Assembly: GCF_011075055.1 (NCBI RefSeq)
Contig: NC_058148.1
Span: forward strand, 15,059,969 to 15,123,968
Length of the DNA: 64,000 nt
Origin: Mangifera indica
Lineage: Eukaryota > Streptophyta > Magnoliopsida > Sapindales > Anacardiaceae
Direction: 5' to 3'
In this document: in pieces, positions 26,062 to 38,432 of the stretch
Position numbering within the stretch: position 1 is the first letter of the stretch
Layout of the letters: every line of letters begins with the position of its first letter
Position numbers and translations under genes: made by a program
The notes under the pieces: model-generated
Databases searched by the model: none
What the model saw: only the letters and a program-made list of their open reading frames with translations
Told to the model about the DNA's origin: nothing

Positions 26062-29000
26062 ATGTCATTTTCTGGTTGTAGAAACTTTTTCAACCAGTTC
26101 TGTATTGATGAATTCCGGGTGAAGAGTGTTACTCATGGCAGTTTCCTCTCTAGTGATCTCCTGCCATCCCTTGGAGCTAGAATAAACCAGTCAACCAGGC
26201 TACGAAAACACATAATTTCCCCTTTCAATCCTTATTATAGGTGATGATCCTTTTCATAATTTAATCAGATATTTCTTTCTGTATTATACCTGCTCCTCAT
26301 GTCCTACTACTCTTTTCAGGGCCTGGGAGATTTGGCTGGTTGTTCTTGTCATTTACTCAGCTTGGATCTGTCCATTTGAGTTTGCATTTCTAACTTACAA
26401 GAAAGATGCCCTTTTCATTTTTGATAACATTGTAAATGGCTTCTTTGCCATTGATATTATTCTCACCTTCTTCGTAGCATATCTTGATGGCCAATCATAT
26501 CTTCTTGTTGACAATCCCAAGAAAATAGCAATCAGGTGATTTAAGAGTTTTGCTGCCTTTAGTCAAAGATTTCTTCATTTAAATAAATGTAAAAGACGAA
26601 AATGATAATAATGTTTGTTTCTATAGGAGACTGAGCTTTCTTAACATGATCAAATCCAACTTACAGGTACACATCAACCTGGTTTATATTTGATGTCTGC
26701 TCAACGGCACCATTTCAGTCTCTCAGCCTCCTCTTAACAAATCATAGCAGTGAACTTGGTCTTAGACTTCTCAATATGCTTAGACTCTGGCGTCTCAGAA
26801 GAGTCAGCTCTCTTTTTGCAAGGTTGATAACTAATCCAAACATGCTTCTTTTTTCCCCCCAAAAAAATCTGAACTGTTATAGTGAAAGAATCACTCACAA
26901 GCCAGTTGGCTTTTTTATCAGACTTGAGAAGGACATTCGGTTCAACTATTTCTGGACACGGTGCACAAAGCTCATTGCTGTAACTCATCCGAAACTTCCA
27001 CTCCTTTTCCTTTCCAAGATTATATATATAGATGTTCTTCACTCTCAATCATTTGAATCATGGGTTTCTTCCCTTTCTGGTTGACTTCAGGTAACACTGT
27101 TTGCAGTACACTGTGCTGGATGTTTTAACTATCTGATCGCAGATAGATACTCTGATCCAAAGAAAACCTGGATTGGTGTGGTAAACCCAGATTTCAAAGA
27201 TGATAGCCTCTGGAACAGATATGTAACTGCAATGTACTGGTCTATTACAACTCTCACAACAACTGGTTATGGAGACTTGCATCCTGAGAACCCCAGGGAG
27301 ATGTTGTTTGATATATTTTATATGCTATTCAACTTGGGATTGACATCCTACCTCATTGGAAACATGACCAACTTAGTGGTTCAGTGGACCAGCTGTACCC
27401 GGAATTTTGTATGCTGTCTTTCACTTGCATTCCTGTTGTTCCAAATTTTTCACCTGCCAAAGAATTCCACATATCAAACTCACTCCAAAAGGACTTCATG
27501 GAAAGGAAAGAAGAGAAACATATACTTTACATGATAAATTATAAGTCACATTCAACAGTAGTGCCAAAAGAATGCCAATATTTTCAAAAGAAATTCAGAA
27601 GTTTTTTAATTTTTTGGAAAAATAGTCTGTCTACCTCACATTCTAAAGTTTTAAAGAGAAACTGCAAAAAGAGAAAAAAACAAAACAAAAAGTAATCAGA
27701 TATAATGATGTAGCACCTGATTGCAGGAGTTGATTGGAGTTTTTAGTTTAAAGGCAGTTTTGTATTTGATTTCTAAATTTCTACAAGAGAAGGATGCCGT
27801 CTTTAACCTAATATTTCTAATGAAAAAAATATGGACTTTGGTGTTATAGAGGGATACAGTTAGAGCTGCTTCAGAATTTGCTACAAGGAACCAATTGCCC
27901 CCTCACATACAGAATCAAATGTTGTCACACATATGCCTGAGGTACAAAACTGAAGGACTAAAGCAGCAAGAAACCTTGAATGGTCTTCCAAAAGCCATTC
28001 GTTCAAGCATTGCACACTATCTCTTCTTTCCCATCACCCAAAATGTCTATCTCTTCCAAGGGGTTTCCCGTGATTTCCTTTTTCAACTGGTAATACATCA
28101 ATGGACGCTTATAAATGTATATATAGGTCCTATTTACCTAATCTTCCTTTTCTATGGAATTGATATGTATATTACCTTCAGAAGACAATATTGAGTCCAC
28201 TCTTTCTTAACAGGTTTCAGAAATGGATGCTGAGTATTTTCCACCAAAGGAAGATGTTATTCTGCAGAATGAAGCCCCGACAGACCTTTATTTACTGGTC
28301 TCAGGAGAAGTGGTGAGTGCACTTAAGTTTTCTAGCACAATTTATATTCTATAAAATCAAAATAGAGGCAAATTCAGCATATTAAAATTTGATGCTGAAA
28401 TAAATATTGGTTGCAGGAATTCATATCCTATGTAGATGGGCAAGATCAAGTATGTATAGTTGTAACAATTGCATATTTTCTTTAGATTACTGTATAAAGA
28501 AAAACAAACAACAAAACTAGCTTAAGAATTCCACATGAACCATGCAGGTCCTAGGAAAGGCAGTTGCAGGAGAAGTATTCGGAGAGATTGGAGTTTTATG
28601 TTACAAGCCACAACCCTTCACAGTGAGGACCATTGAACTTTCTCAAATTCTACGAATGAATAGAACCTCACTAATCAGCGCCATCCAAGTAAATACTGAA
28701 GATGGGCGCATTATAATGAACAATCTTTTTGAGGTATGTTTAATATTAAACAGCTTGCAGAGTAACATAATAATTTATTGATTTTAACTGCATTTTCAAA
28801 TGACAAGGCTGATGTTTTGTGTAAACATGCACAGAAACTGAAACAGCTAGAAAGCATGGGCTTCAACTACCCAACTACTGATCCAGGATTATTCCTCAAC
28901 AAATGGCTGGATGGAGGATGGAAGGGAGGGAGCAATTTACATGCTGGATGCCAAGAATATCCAAACAGAGATCCATCATTGCAGGAATTAAGAGACTTAA

Positions 29001-29945
29001 ATTTCCTGGGATCAGAAGCTAGAGAGACAAATGAAACAAACAAAGGTCAAGACCGCACTGTCTATGCCATGGGTGTAAATCAAAAATTTGAAGATGGCCA
29101 AACAGAACTGCATTCTGCAGTTCAACAAGGGCATTTCGAAATGGTAAAACCTCCGCCGGAAGCAGGGGAAAACGTAAATAAACTTGATGCCCGAGGATGG
29201 TCACCAAAAGCTCTAGCGGAACAGCAAGAAGACAGAAATATATATGACCTCTTATTAAGTTATGAAAACAGAAGACCAGATGAACATAAGGTAGAGATCA
29301 TTGGACCAGAAATAGCAGATAACACCATAAATAACAAAAGCAAACATCAAAGACCAGGGGCAATCAGTTCTTTAAATTCTCACTTGAAAAGAGAAGCCAT
29401 ACACTTCGGTGCATGCATTTCTAGTTCAGCTAGTGACAAAGAAGTGATTAAATCAAACAAGAAGAGAGTTACTATTCACATGAAAATCCAAAATACAGGC
29501 ACATCTCAGAACCAGCCCAGCAAGTTAATTGTCCTACCTGCTTCAATAGATGAGCTCCTAAGAATTGCTGGTAAGCACTGTGTGACTTTGAAAGGCCACT
29601 TGAAGATAAACCTGAATATTTGAGAAAATAATTATAAATCAATTTCAAGTTCAATAGACATAGAATAAACTAATGAAACCAAGACAAACAGGATTCTAAC
29701 CTGGAAAAGGGATCAACAAACTGCTTAAATCATATCATCTTTTACTTTTCTAAGCATTGAACCATTGCATGCCAAATCCTTGCAAAACTGCAGGTGAAAA
29801 GTTTGGAGGCTACAAATTCACGAAAGTCATCAATGCTGAGAATGCAGAAATAGATGATACAAGTGTCATTCGAGATGGTGATCATCTTTTTCTCCTTCAA
29901 AACAACTCTGTGAACATGGATTATGATGTGACAGAATATTATTGA
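26062..29945 (+). CDS. KAT1: KAT1-type inward-rectifying Shaker potassium channel
   Basis: Voltage-gated K+ uptake channel of the plasma membrane; KAT1/KAT2 relatives act in guard cells. Exons: 26062-26240, 26320-26535, 26667-26822, 26922-26979, 27091-27408, 27850-28089, 28214-28312, 28417-28449, 28548-28733, 28835-29570, 29794-29945; 790 aa. N-terminus [21 protein letters not shown]1-S3; S4 with the arginine ladder [16 protein letters not shown]; pore [18 protein letters not shown] with GYGD at residues 262-265; cyclic-nucleotide-binding-like domain at about 375-495 ([20 protein letters not shown]); ankyrin-like stretch at about 581-640; C-terminal KHA domain from about 723 ([20 protein letters not shown]). 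It is longer than Arabidopsis KAT1 (677 aa) because of the ankyrin-like insert. Frames at 27384-27695 are intronic. Confidence 0.95.
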
Positions 29946-30465
29946 AAGGCAATGATGTAAACACGCAGAAAGCTTGTAATTTTTGGGTCATCTATGCCAA
30001 TATAGATATAAAAAGAAATTGACTTGATAATTTGATCAATCAGGTCTCTGAAACTGTTAACAATACTACAAAAATGGAGAAATCAATTACAAATGGTTGT
30101 ACTTTAACTGAATAGGTTGGCCGAGAAAACCCATCCACATATAATTAATGAAAGCATAATAAAGAATTATCACAAAAATACATGTTACACTCCCATCATA
30201 TCTGTTCAGCCATGCAGATACAGATGTCTATAAAAACTTCTTTCAATAGACTTTTTGAGGTGAAACAAGTCACCGATGCATGACAAAAGAAGTGAGAACG
30301 CATTCTGAAGAGTTTGGTGGCCTTCAGAGTCAAATAAACAGCACAACCATGTAAAAGAAACACCAGGGAGTCCAAAAAGACCATTATGTCTGTGTTCAGG
30401 TATGACACACTCAACCTTGTGCAAGCACACAAAGGCTCCAGGCAGCAGTGGGTCTGCCATTCCCA
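29946..30465. other. Convergent 3' flanks of the K+ channel and MNS3
   Basis: The two genes are tail to tail with 520 bases between stop codons, so both 3' untranslated regions must lie here. The minus-strand frames at 30196-30466 have no family similarity and fall in the presumed MNS3 3' untranslated region. Confidence 0.5.
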
Positions 30466-33400
30466 CTAAACAGTGCCTTTAATAGGTAAGGGATGAGCTT
30501 CTGTGTTAAAAACAAACTTATCCAAAGGTATGACAGAGTTATCAGCAAACAGTAAATACAAATACTTTAGTGTTTCACCCAAGAAAAATGTCTCCATCTT
30601 GTCTCTTCGTTTAGGAGGAAGTACGGTGACATCATCTAATGAAGTGTATCCACCAGAATCCAACTTCGTGTACTTCTCGAATGCTTCAAAAATTTGCCAA
30701 CCCCATTCTCGGTATCTGCAGTATATTATATTTGGTTAGATTAGAAAAAAAAATCAAATAAAACCCCCCCTATACACAGACAAACACAATAACATGTTTG
30801 ATGTGGTCCACAGCATCAATTTGAATAATACACAAAAAAGCAGAGCCTGAGAATCTTATAAACATACTTTTGATCTCCTGTTATACGATACAAGACAAAC
30901 AGTGATTCTACAGTTTCAGGACGCAATAGATTATGTCGATCCAGATGTTTAATTACTATATCATTCACGTACTCCGAGCTCTTATTCCCACCATCAAGAC
31001 CACCTTCATAGTACTCCTGATTAATATAGAGTCAGATATCAGAAAATGTGAAAGAAAGGAAAAGTTGTAACAGTATGAAAAGTTGTAAAAGAACAGGTAT
31101 AAAGATTCATGAAGCATATACACATCAACAAGATCCTAACACAATTATGACAAACCAAATTATGCAAATAAAACTAACCTCTGTGTGAAAATAAGCAATT
31201 TCTGGAGCAAGGCCAGAGGAAGTTACTGAATACATTTCAAAGCAGGTCTTGGCCAGATCTTCTGCAAGTTTCAAATTTTTGAGGTCTTCAAAGGTAAGCA
31301 AATTGTCTTTCATGGCCTTTTCCTTGGTGATGCCTTTAGTAGCACCAAGTGCCAAAGTTCCAGGCAAGAAGCACACCTGAAAAGGGCAATAGATTTAAAT
31401 TAGTATCACATAAGCATGGTTACAATTCATTCCAGCTACATGTACCATGTTTACCAACAATGCCAACAATAACAATATAAATATTATAAAATATCAGTAT
31501 AAATATGGAAACAATTATGCATGCCATAAATTAAAAGAAACCAAAAAAAGATTCCATAACACCATATAAACTCTTTCCTCAAATTAAAAAAGTATGATTA
31601 TTTCACAAAAATATGATGCAAAAAATTTATTCATCTCCAGGAGACTTAGTGCTCAAGCTTCTTAGCAATGAACAAAATGTACTGAAAGAACTTTCTGCTT
31701 TGTGGTCTGTACTTGTTTCTCCATATTTCTTTACTAGGTTCACTCCAAGAAGAGGTGCTTATGCAACCACTCTTTAGGTTCTAATACTATTCCACCACTA
31801 ATAGTGGTAAGAAAGAAATGTTGTTCTCACAAGCTCAAATGTGAAAAAAAGCAAAAAAGTCTCTAGCCACATAATTAGGTCAAATTACACCTTCACTAGG
31901 ACAGCCTGTGTTCTAATGAGCAGGGAAGTCTACACCATGTTTCATGGCCTGATATCCTAGGTGTGCATGTGCGACTGTGTACATTAACACAGGCATATGT
32001 GATAATAGAAACTATAATTCATACATAACTTCAACATCTTTCATATTGCACAAGGTGCAACATATGTCCTATGGCTGAGAAATTGCTATTTTCTTTCATC
32101 TTCGGCTAGCACCAACATGAATGCTTCAAGTTGATGCACATGAGTGATAAAATTCTAGGAACTTCAAGTTGAGTTCACAAACCAGAGCCAATTAATGACA
32201 AAATATAGCCATCTTCTTTTATTTTTCAATGTTCAAAGGGTCACAGCATGGGTTGGAGAATAACTATATACAAGTAGCTCTTACCAAGTGATCCATTTTT
32301 GGACTGAATGAACCTCCCGATCCATAGGGCAATTCCCCCACAAAAACCAATCCACTGGGGATTGATTTTCGGACAAGGAGGTGTCTGACGCCCTTCATTG
32401 CTTCCTCATACATGTCCTGTAGATATTTGAAATTACTGCCATGACTGATTCTTTGCTGAAGCCACACTTTGATTAGATATTCATAGTAGCTGTCACCACG
32501 AGATCCCAGTCTCAAATTTTCCCCACTAAATTCCCCAGACTCAGGGCTGCATTTCATAAGAGTTGATATCAATAAATTTCTTTTTTTTATTAACAAATAA
32601 AATGCACCTGTAGAAAGAAATGGAAACAGCTACTCATAATAGATAAAACATTAAACATGAGATGGAACACTAGTCTAACTTTATAATGTAATATAATTTG
32701 AACACTGCTATAGCATACTTCTGGAAGACATTGACAGTTACATATAATTAAAATGATGCTAAACAGTGAAGTGATTAGTAATGATAAATCCTAAAAGTTA
32801 ACGACCATACCTTATAAAGATAGGAACCAGGCCTTGCACCTTTGGGAGAGTTTTGATATGTTCCATAACCTTCATGGCTTCCGTGCTGTACTTGGGGTCA
32901 CCAGAAACAGTAGAGAGATAGTTAAACTCAAGCTGCAATGTGGAGACTTCAGATGTACTACTTAATCCATCTGGAGCTGGATGTGCTGAAGAATCCCGTA
33001 GAACAACATCACTATAGGGAATAGAAGTTGGACTGGAAGTAAATGCGGATAGCAGACAATCAGCCAATTTTTTTGCTGTTTCTAGATAAACAGTCGGGCT
33101 TGGTCCAACACTGGTCCGATTCATCCCTTGCTCTCCACTGCTTAAATGATATGCACTTAAAAGACCACCCAGAACACGTATGGTAGTTTCAAATAAATTA
33201 ACTTGACCTTTCTGAGTTATTTTATCTAAAAGGTGTTTCTCAATCCACGAACCTGCTTCAGAAACCACTTCATCAAGACCCATTATCATTGCTGTATCAA
33301 GAGCATCCACAACAGTGGCACCTAGACCTCCTAACCCATCAGTTCCCCGCTTACTCAGTGGCATAAGCTCATCATAACCCATTGCATATTTTTTATAACC

Positions 33401-34665
33401 AGACCATGCATGAACAAAAGCTTCCTTCACTTTGAGTTGTTGATCAATCCACTCTGATCCCATACTTGTGTTCTTAGTCTTACCCTTTTCATCTGGTGAA
33501 GTTCGAGGAGGAAGCCTTGGTGGTTTTCTCCAAAATCTTCCAAATCTGGTGTGGCCAACCATAACACGATCTCCACCAGTACTTGTAATACCTATTGCTA
33601 CTCTATTTGAAATGGAAATGGCACGACTTGTATGCATCAGCATAAGATAAGCTAAACCAAAAATCATTAACACCACTAGAAACTTTCCTGTACTACAACT
33701 AACGCAATCACGCTTTAAGTTACTGGTAAAAAAACTCTGAGTGATCACCTGAGATGTTAACAAAAAAGGAGAATGGCCGAGTCAAATCTAGGTGTAAGGT
33801 TTAATTATCACACAACCTTAAACTATCGCAAATAAGTCAAAAAAACAATAAGTGTGACTTTGTTAGGATCCCAAATGCAAGGTATGAGACTTGGATCCCA
33901 CATTGGAAAGTATGGACAACTAGTGTGGGGTTTATATGGCCTTGGGCTCTCCCATCTCAATAGCTAGCTTTTGAGGTGTGGTTCTCCTAAGGTTCATATC
34001 AGACTTCTTAAGGAAAAAAAAGATTTAAAAAAAATCACAAGGGAAGCTAAAAGTAACCTATAAATTTTGCGATGTATTTGCAATTATGAACCCCTACATT
34101 TCATGCCTTTTGAGGATCAATCGATTTTATGTCTGGCTTAAAAGTAACAAACAACAGCTTTGGTTGGCACACCATAGCATTAAGGTCAGTAGACTTGAAC
34201 CCTCTTAGTCAAAACTTAGTAAAAAATTTAGAAGGTGGAACTAATTAAAATCCAAAATGGAGATGTTTTCCTTTTAACTGAAGTTCAAAATTAGAGTTCA
34301 ACTCTAGTTCTTGAGCAAATGAAAGCCAGATAGATAATTCATTGATATAAAAACCCGAAACTAGAATAAAATAAAAACCTGAAATATAATCCATTACCTC
34401 ACATTGCTTCAATCAATCGATAACACGACATTTAATGACTCAAATTCAAAATACACAGATTGCAATCATACAACACAATCAAATTAAGCTATCCAATAAC
34501 ATAAGTCACAAAATTCAATCAACCATCAACCAAATATAAAAATTATAAAAAAAATCAATAAACGAAGATCATGATAAGATTATCGACCTTGAAAAAAGAT
34601 CGGTGACGAAACTTGGCGTTATCATAATGAACATCTTTCACTGAATACGGTAGAGGCCTCGACAT
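30466..34665 (-). CDS. MNS3: Class I alpha-1,2-mannosidase MNS3 (GH47, early N-glycan trimming)
   Basis: Glycosidase that removes a mannose from Man9 N-glycans early in the secretory pathway; Arabidopsis MNS3 is the closest relative. Six exons (minus): 34665-34588, 33748-32811, 32546-32285, 31376-31179, 31016-30868, 30715-30466; 624 aa, the same length as I recall for Arabidopsis MNS3. It is a type II membrane protein: cytosolic [20 protein letters not shown], then a membrane anchor at about residues 48-64, then the GH47 domain. Seen motifs are [116 protein letters not shown] and the closing FNTEAHPLP, whose Thr binds Ca2+ in the family. Intron 1 carries a dispersed repeat. Confidence 0.96.
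33861..34012. repeat. Dispersed repeat (GGATCCCACATTGG type) in MNS3 intron 1
   Basis: This stretch holds GGATCCCACATTGG, then GGGCTCTCCCATCTCAATAG and CTAGCTTTTGAGGTG. A related arrangement (GGATCCCACATTGG, CTCTCCCACCTCAAAAGCTA) recurs at 44518-44580 in the second TOD1-like gene. It looks like a dispersed transposon-derived repeat. I cannot assign a class. Confidence 0.5.
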
Positions 34666-35869
34666 GCTCGATTAAATAATCAAGTTAGGGTTGTCGATCT
34701 GCTCTGCACAGCTCCGCTCTATTAACGAATTTAAAGGCAGAGCGTAGACGGCACGAAATGAGAATGTTAATGTTGCTGATCAAAATTTTCAATCTGATCA
34801 AAATTTTTATAGCGAGAAAGTGAGGGAAATTTCCTTCGAGCGGGGAAAATGATTCGCGGGAATTGCTAGTGAAGGTTGGTTACGTTCGTGTTTAAGTCAA
34901 TGTACTCTACTTACTGTTGATGAGAAGTAAACAGATTCAAGCCGCTGAGTGTACACATAACATAACATAACATGACCCATGTCGATACTAAAAATTCGTA
35001 ATAATGATAATGAAATTCAAGTTCAATTCAGTGCAAAGGATTAAAAACAGTCCAGTTGTCTTGTCCTGTTACTCGGAAATATATATAATTGCATATTTGG
35101 ACAGAATTAAATATGGTATAGTAAATCTAGACAAATTAAGATGTTATAGAAACTGAATAGTGATGCGTTCCTGAAAGATGAAAAAGAGATGGTAGGAAAC
35201 CTTATATATTGTATTTCTTTATAAATTTGATCAAAGTAAAGTATTATATTACTTATATGAGTAAATTTTAATTATAATAAAATACTCATATCAACAATTT
35301 GTAATTTTCTCTCAACAACCTATATTTTGGTCCACTCTCATAATTAATGTTAGGTGTTACTGTCAATTTTTTTTTAATTTACTGTTAATATTGATTGGTT
35401 TTCATTTAAGTTTTACCGTTAACTTAACTAGATGATATATTATCTGATTAAATATTATTTTATTTTTAATTTAAAATTATTAATGATGTAATAATAAATT
35501 ATCAAATTATATAAATAATAGTTTAAATGACAAAATTAAATATACTTAATCAATAAAAAGGATATAAGTTTAAAACATATATTAATATCAAATATTTAAT
35601 TATAAAATTGAAGATTTCATTAATTTGGTATAATCGATTCAACGCCAGTTAGGCTGGGAACCCTTAGATTACCTTAAGTGCAAGCTGGGTACCCGTTTTC
35701 GCTTAATTTCTTCTTGTATCCTCCAATAACACAATAGCCCTTTTATGATAGCTCATTGTCCTGGACCAGATCGACCGTTCAGCTTCTCAACCGCCTTGTT
35801 CATGCAGGTAAAAAACTGCTCCTGTTGGGCACGTATTAAATAACTTTATGCCTAACTTCAAACGATGCT
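34666..35869. promoter_or_regulatory. Divergent upstream region of MNS3 and DUF538 gene 1
   Basis: The start codons of MNS3 (minus) and the first DUF538 gene (plus) are about 1.25 kb apart. The MNS3 side (34666-34860) is mixed composition; 35200-35650 is AT-rich without coding potential. No ORF with family similarity. Confidence 0.4.
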
Positions 35870-35878
35870 TATAAATAG
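35870..35878 (+). promoter_or_regulatory. TATA box of DUF538 gene 1
   Basis: TATAAATAG lies 40 bases ahead of the tandem ATGs at 35910 and 35913. It also lies downstream of an in-frame ATG at 35865, which argues that the 35865 ATG is not transcribed and decides the start of the gene. Confidence 0.6.
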
Positions 35879-35912
35879 CTCCATATCTCCCTCTTTGTTG
35901 ATATCAATTATG

Positions 35913-36362
35913 ATGGCTTCTCAACTAATTGAGAATCACAGAGTTGCAGCTGAGATTTACCATGGTGAAGCTCTTTGCAGGCAAAAAGCTTGGGAACTGC
36001 TCGAGGAGCCATGCCTTCCCAAAGGCCTGTTTCCAATAGACATGGTAGAATTTGGCTGTAACGGATCCTCTGGATTCGTTTGGGCCAAGCATAAGGAGCA
36101 GGTGAAGCACAAGTTTAAGCGTATTAACAAGACTGTCCCGTATGACACTGAAGTGACAGCATTTTTCAAGAAACGTCGCTTGACAAATGTTACTGGCATC
36201 AAGAGCAAGGAGCTGTTGCTTTGGGTCACCATTTCTAACATATTCATCGATGATCCTTCCTCAGGCAAGATCACGTTTCAGGTCCCCAATGGCATGTCTG
36301 CTATGTTGCCCACTTCAGCGTTTGAGCTGGAAGAGAATAAGGTTCTTTGCCTAGAGAACTAA
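35913..36362 (+). CDS. DUF538 protein, gene 1 of the local cluster
   Basis: Plant-specific DUF538 family, small single-exon proteins of unknown biochemical function with a proposed lipid-binding-like (BPI) fold. The product is 149 aa from MASQLIENHRVAAEIYHG. Family segments are EEPCLPKGLFPIDMVEFGCN, SGFVWAKHKEQVKHKFKRI, VPYDTEVTAFFKKRRLTNVT and IDDPSSGKITFQVPNG, and it ends shortly after AFELEENK. The start at 35913 aligns with the MATQQL starts of the two neighbouring paralogs; an extra Met codon at 35910 directly precedes it. No intron is needed. It is more divergent than genes 2 and 3 are from each other. Confidence 0.9.
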   Translation: MASQLIENHRVAAEIYHGEALCRQKAWELLEEPCLPKGLFPIDMVEFGCNGSSGFVWAKHKEQVKHKFKRINKTVPYDTEVTAFFKKRRLTNVTGIKSKELLLWVTISNIFIDDPSSGKITFQVPNGMSAMLPTSAFELEENKVLCLEN

Positions 36363-37055
36363 AAGCTGATATATGCAACCCAGTGCTGCAAGAAAATAAA
36401 TATGGCAAAAAATCGACATAGTTTTTAGCTAAGACCTAGCAGTCCATTAGCTGAAGTAATTGTCTTGCGAAACCTTAATTATGCATCCATTAGATGGGAG
36501 TACAGGGAAATTTTGTGCTTCCAAATGCTCAATAAAACCAGATTCTTCATTATATTCCAAGGGAAATATAAGGGTGTAACAATCTAACCTGTGACAATTA
36601 AATCTGAATGTTCAAATGGGCTCAAACATGGTTTGTTTGATGAATAAGATTGATCGAATTTGGCTTGTAATTCAAATTCGCACAGGGTAATGTTTGAAAT
36701 TCCAAACATCCAATTTGCAGTTCTCCATTGCTTCTCTCGGTCAAAAAATTGATTTGACCAATATATTGTTGAATTGACTTAATTTATCGGTCTGATTAGG
36801 GTTTTAAAACAATGTGAAGAACAAATGATTCAAAAATATTCATGCTTCAGATATTTTCAGAAATAACAAAAAAAAAAAACAAACAACAATGATAATAAAT
36901 TTTTTTATTACCCGAAAGGCCCAAACTGAAACAAAGTTGCTTACGTATACTTCTTGAGGAAGACACGCAGACAAGTGTTTAATTCAAACGAAAGTAACGG
37001 AAAATACCCAGAGAACAGCATAAATTATTGAAATTTTAAATCGACCCCAACGGTT
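36363..37055. other. Convergent 3' region between DUF538 genes 1 and 2
   Basis: No coding potential seen. The two genes point toward each other, so both 3' untranslated regions are here. Confidence 0.5.
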
Positions 37056-37511
37056 TCACTTTTGTTCCTTTTGGTCCTTCTTCTCCTCGAGCTCGAAAGC
37101 CGAGAGAGGGAAGGTCTTACCCAGCCCGGCGGCACTGCAGAAATTGACTTTGCCGGAATTGGGATTATCAATAGACATCTCGACAATTTTCACCCGTAAC
37201 AGAAGCTCTTTAGTTTTCACCCCGTTAATTTTATGCATCCGACGCTCCTCAATAAACGCCGACACTTCGGTGTCATACGTAACGACACGATTGATGGCCT
37301 TGAAGTCGTGCTCATAACGTTGGTCTTGCTTGGCCCACAGGAAGCCGGTGGCGCGGTTATAGCCCATCTCGGTGAGGTTGTTGAGCGGCAAAAGGCCTTT
37401 GGGAAGGTTGAATTCGTCGAGAAGTTCAAACAACTTTTGCTTGCAGAGGGTGGCACCATGGTGAACTTCGGCTCCTTGTTTGTTGTCTGCCACCAATTGC
37501 TGAGTCGCCAT
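37056..37511 (-). CDS. DUF538 protein, gene 2 of the local cluster
   Basis: Single-exon DUF538 protein of 151 aa, function unknown. It opens MATQQLVADNKQGAEVHHGA, then ELLDEFNLPKGLLPLNNLTE, MGYNRATGFLWAKQDQRYEH, VVTYDTEVSAFIEERRMHKI, and the C-terminal FPLSAFELEEKKDQKEQK. It is very similar to gene 3 and in the same orientation, so the pair is a tandem duplication. A TATA box (37583-37589) and a leader of about 45 bases support the start. Confidence 0.93.
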   Translation of the reverse strand: MATQQLVADNKQGAEVHHGATLCKQKLFELLDEFNLPKGLLPLNNLTEMGYNRATGFLWAKQDQRYEHDFKAINRVVTYDTEVSAFIEERRMHKINGVKTKELLLRVKIVEMSIDNPNSGKVNFCSAAGLGKTFPLSAFELEEKKDQKEQK

Positions 37512-37582
37512 TTTTGCTGAATTTGAGCTTCTGTGTTTCGACGAGCTTGTTGAAGTGGCTTTGGATGACTGACTGGCAGTTG

Positions 37583-37589
37583 TTATATA
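37583..37589 (-). promoter_or_regulatory. TATA box of DUF538 gene 2
   Basis: The minus strand reads TATATAA in the context CCTCTATATAACAAC, 72 bases upstream of the ATG at 37511. Confidence 0.6.
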
Positions 37590-38432
37590 GAGGACTTACT
37601 GTCAATAAAAAATTTCGAGAAACATAATTATCATGCTCCACCATCAACGACCAACAACAAACAGCAAGAATGATAGTAATAATTCTGACTGATGATCTTG
37701 AATTTAGAATCTTCCATAACATTTTCACGTTTTTCCTTTTTGAGTTAGTGCATGCGTGCACGTGGATTTCATATTTTCACACCATAAACACGACAGCCGT
37801 GACGCTACGTGTGTATGGAAAAAAAAGCTACCCTTGAATAAATTTTCAGCCTAACTTGCATATGTTAAGCCCAATTTCTAGTCCAGTAAAGACTCTGTGA
37901 TTGTTATGCAATCTTTTTAGACATGCATTGGGCTTGGCCTGGCGGAGGGCCTGGTCTAGGTATCTACTAGTCTGATTAGTCCAATTGACTAATGGAACAA
38001 AAATTGTAAAGCCTTTTATAAAGGACATGCCGACGTCAACATGAGTGTATGACCTTTGCACTGCCTTGACGCAATGGTAGAATTAAAACCCAATGTGATT
38101 TGATCGGGCAATGCCTGAGCTAGGCCATGAACCATTATTACAAGGCACACTTCTCTATATTAGATTATTAGAAACCATGCTAGCTTTTCGACAAAGAACC
38201 GTAAAGCAAAAGCAACTGAACACTGGATTTTCCTTAACAAGTGAAACTGTAAACATCAAATACCATTTGCAATCAACAGAAACAAATTGCAGAACCAGAA
38301 ATTAAGACTCCATCTCTTACCCTGCTTGCTCTCATACGTATATATATATATAGCACAATCACAATATATCATAATTTTATTAAAAGTTCAAACAACCCCA
38401 ATTGTTTCAATATTGTCCTTTTGATTTTTCTC
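37590..38432. other. Spacer between DUF538 genes 2 and 3
   Basis: About 840 bases without a recognisable gene. It should contain the gene 2 promoter and the gene 3 3' region. Short frames at 37846-38305 have no family similarity. Confidence 0.45.

Noticed and set aside
27384..27695. Plus-strand frame of 103 codons within the K+ channel gene
   Set aside because: It runs from the end of exon 5 into intron 5; family conservation ends exactly at the GT donor at 27409.
35865..35912. Upstream in-frame extension of DUF538 gene 1 to the ATG at 35865
   Set aside because: That ATG precedes the TATA box at 35870, and the paralogs start at the position equivalent to 35913.
35925..36110. Minus-strand frames opposite DUF538 gene 1
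   Set aside because: Antisense shadows of a well-supported DUF538 coding exon.
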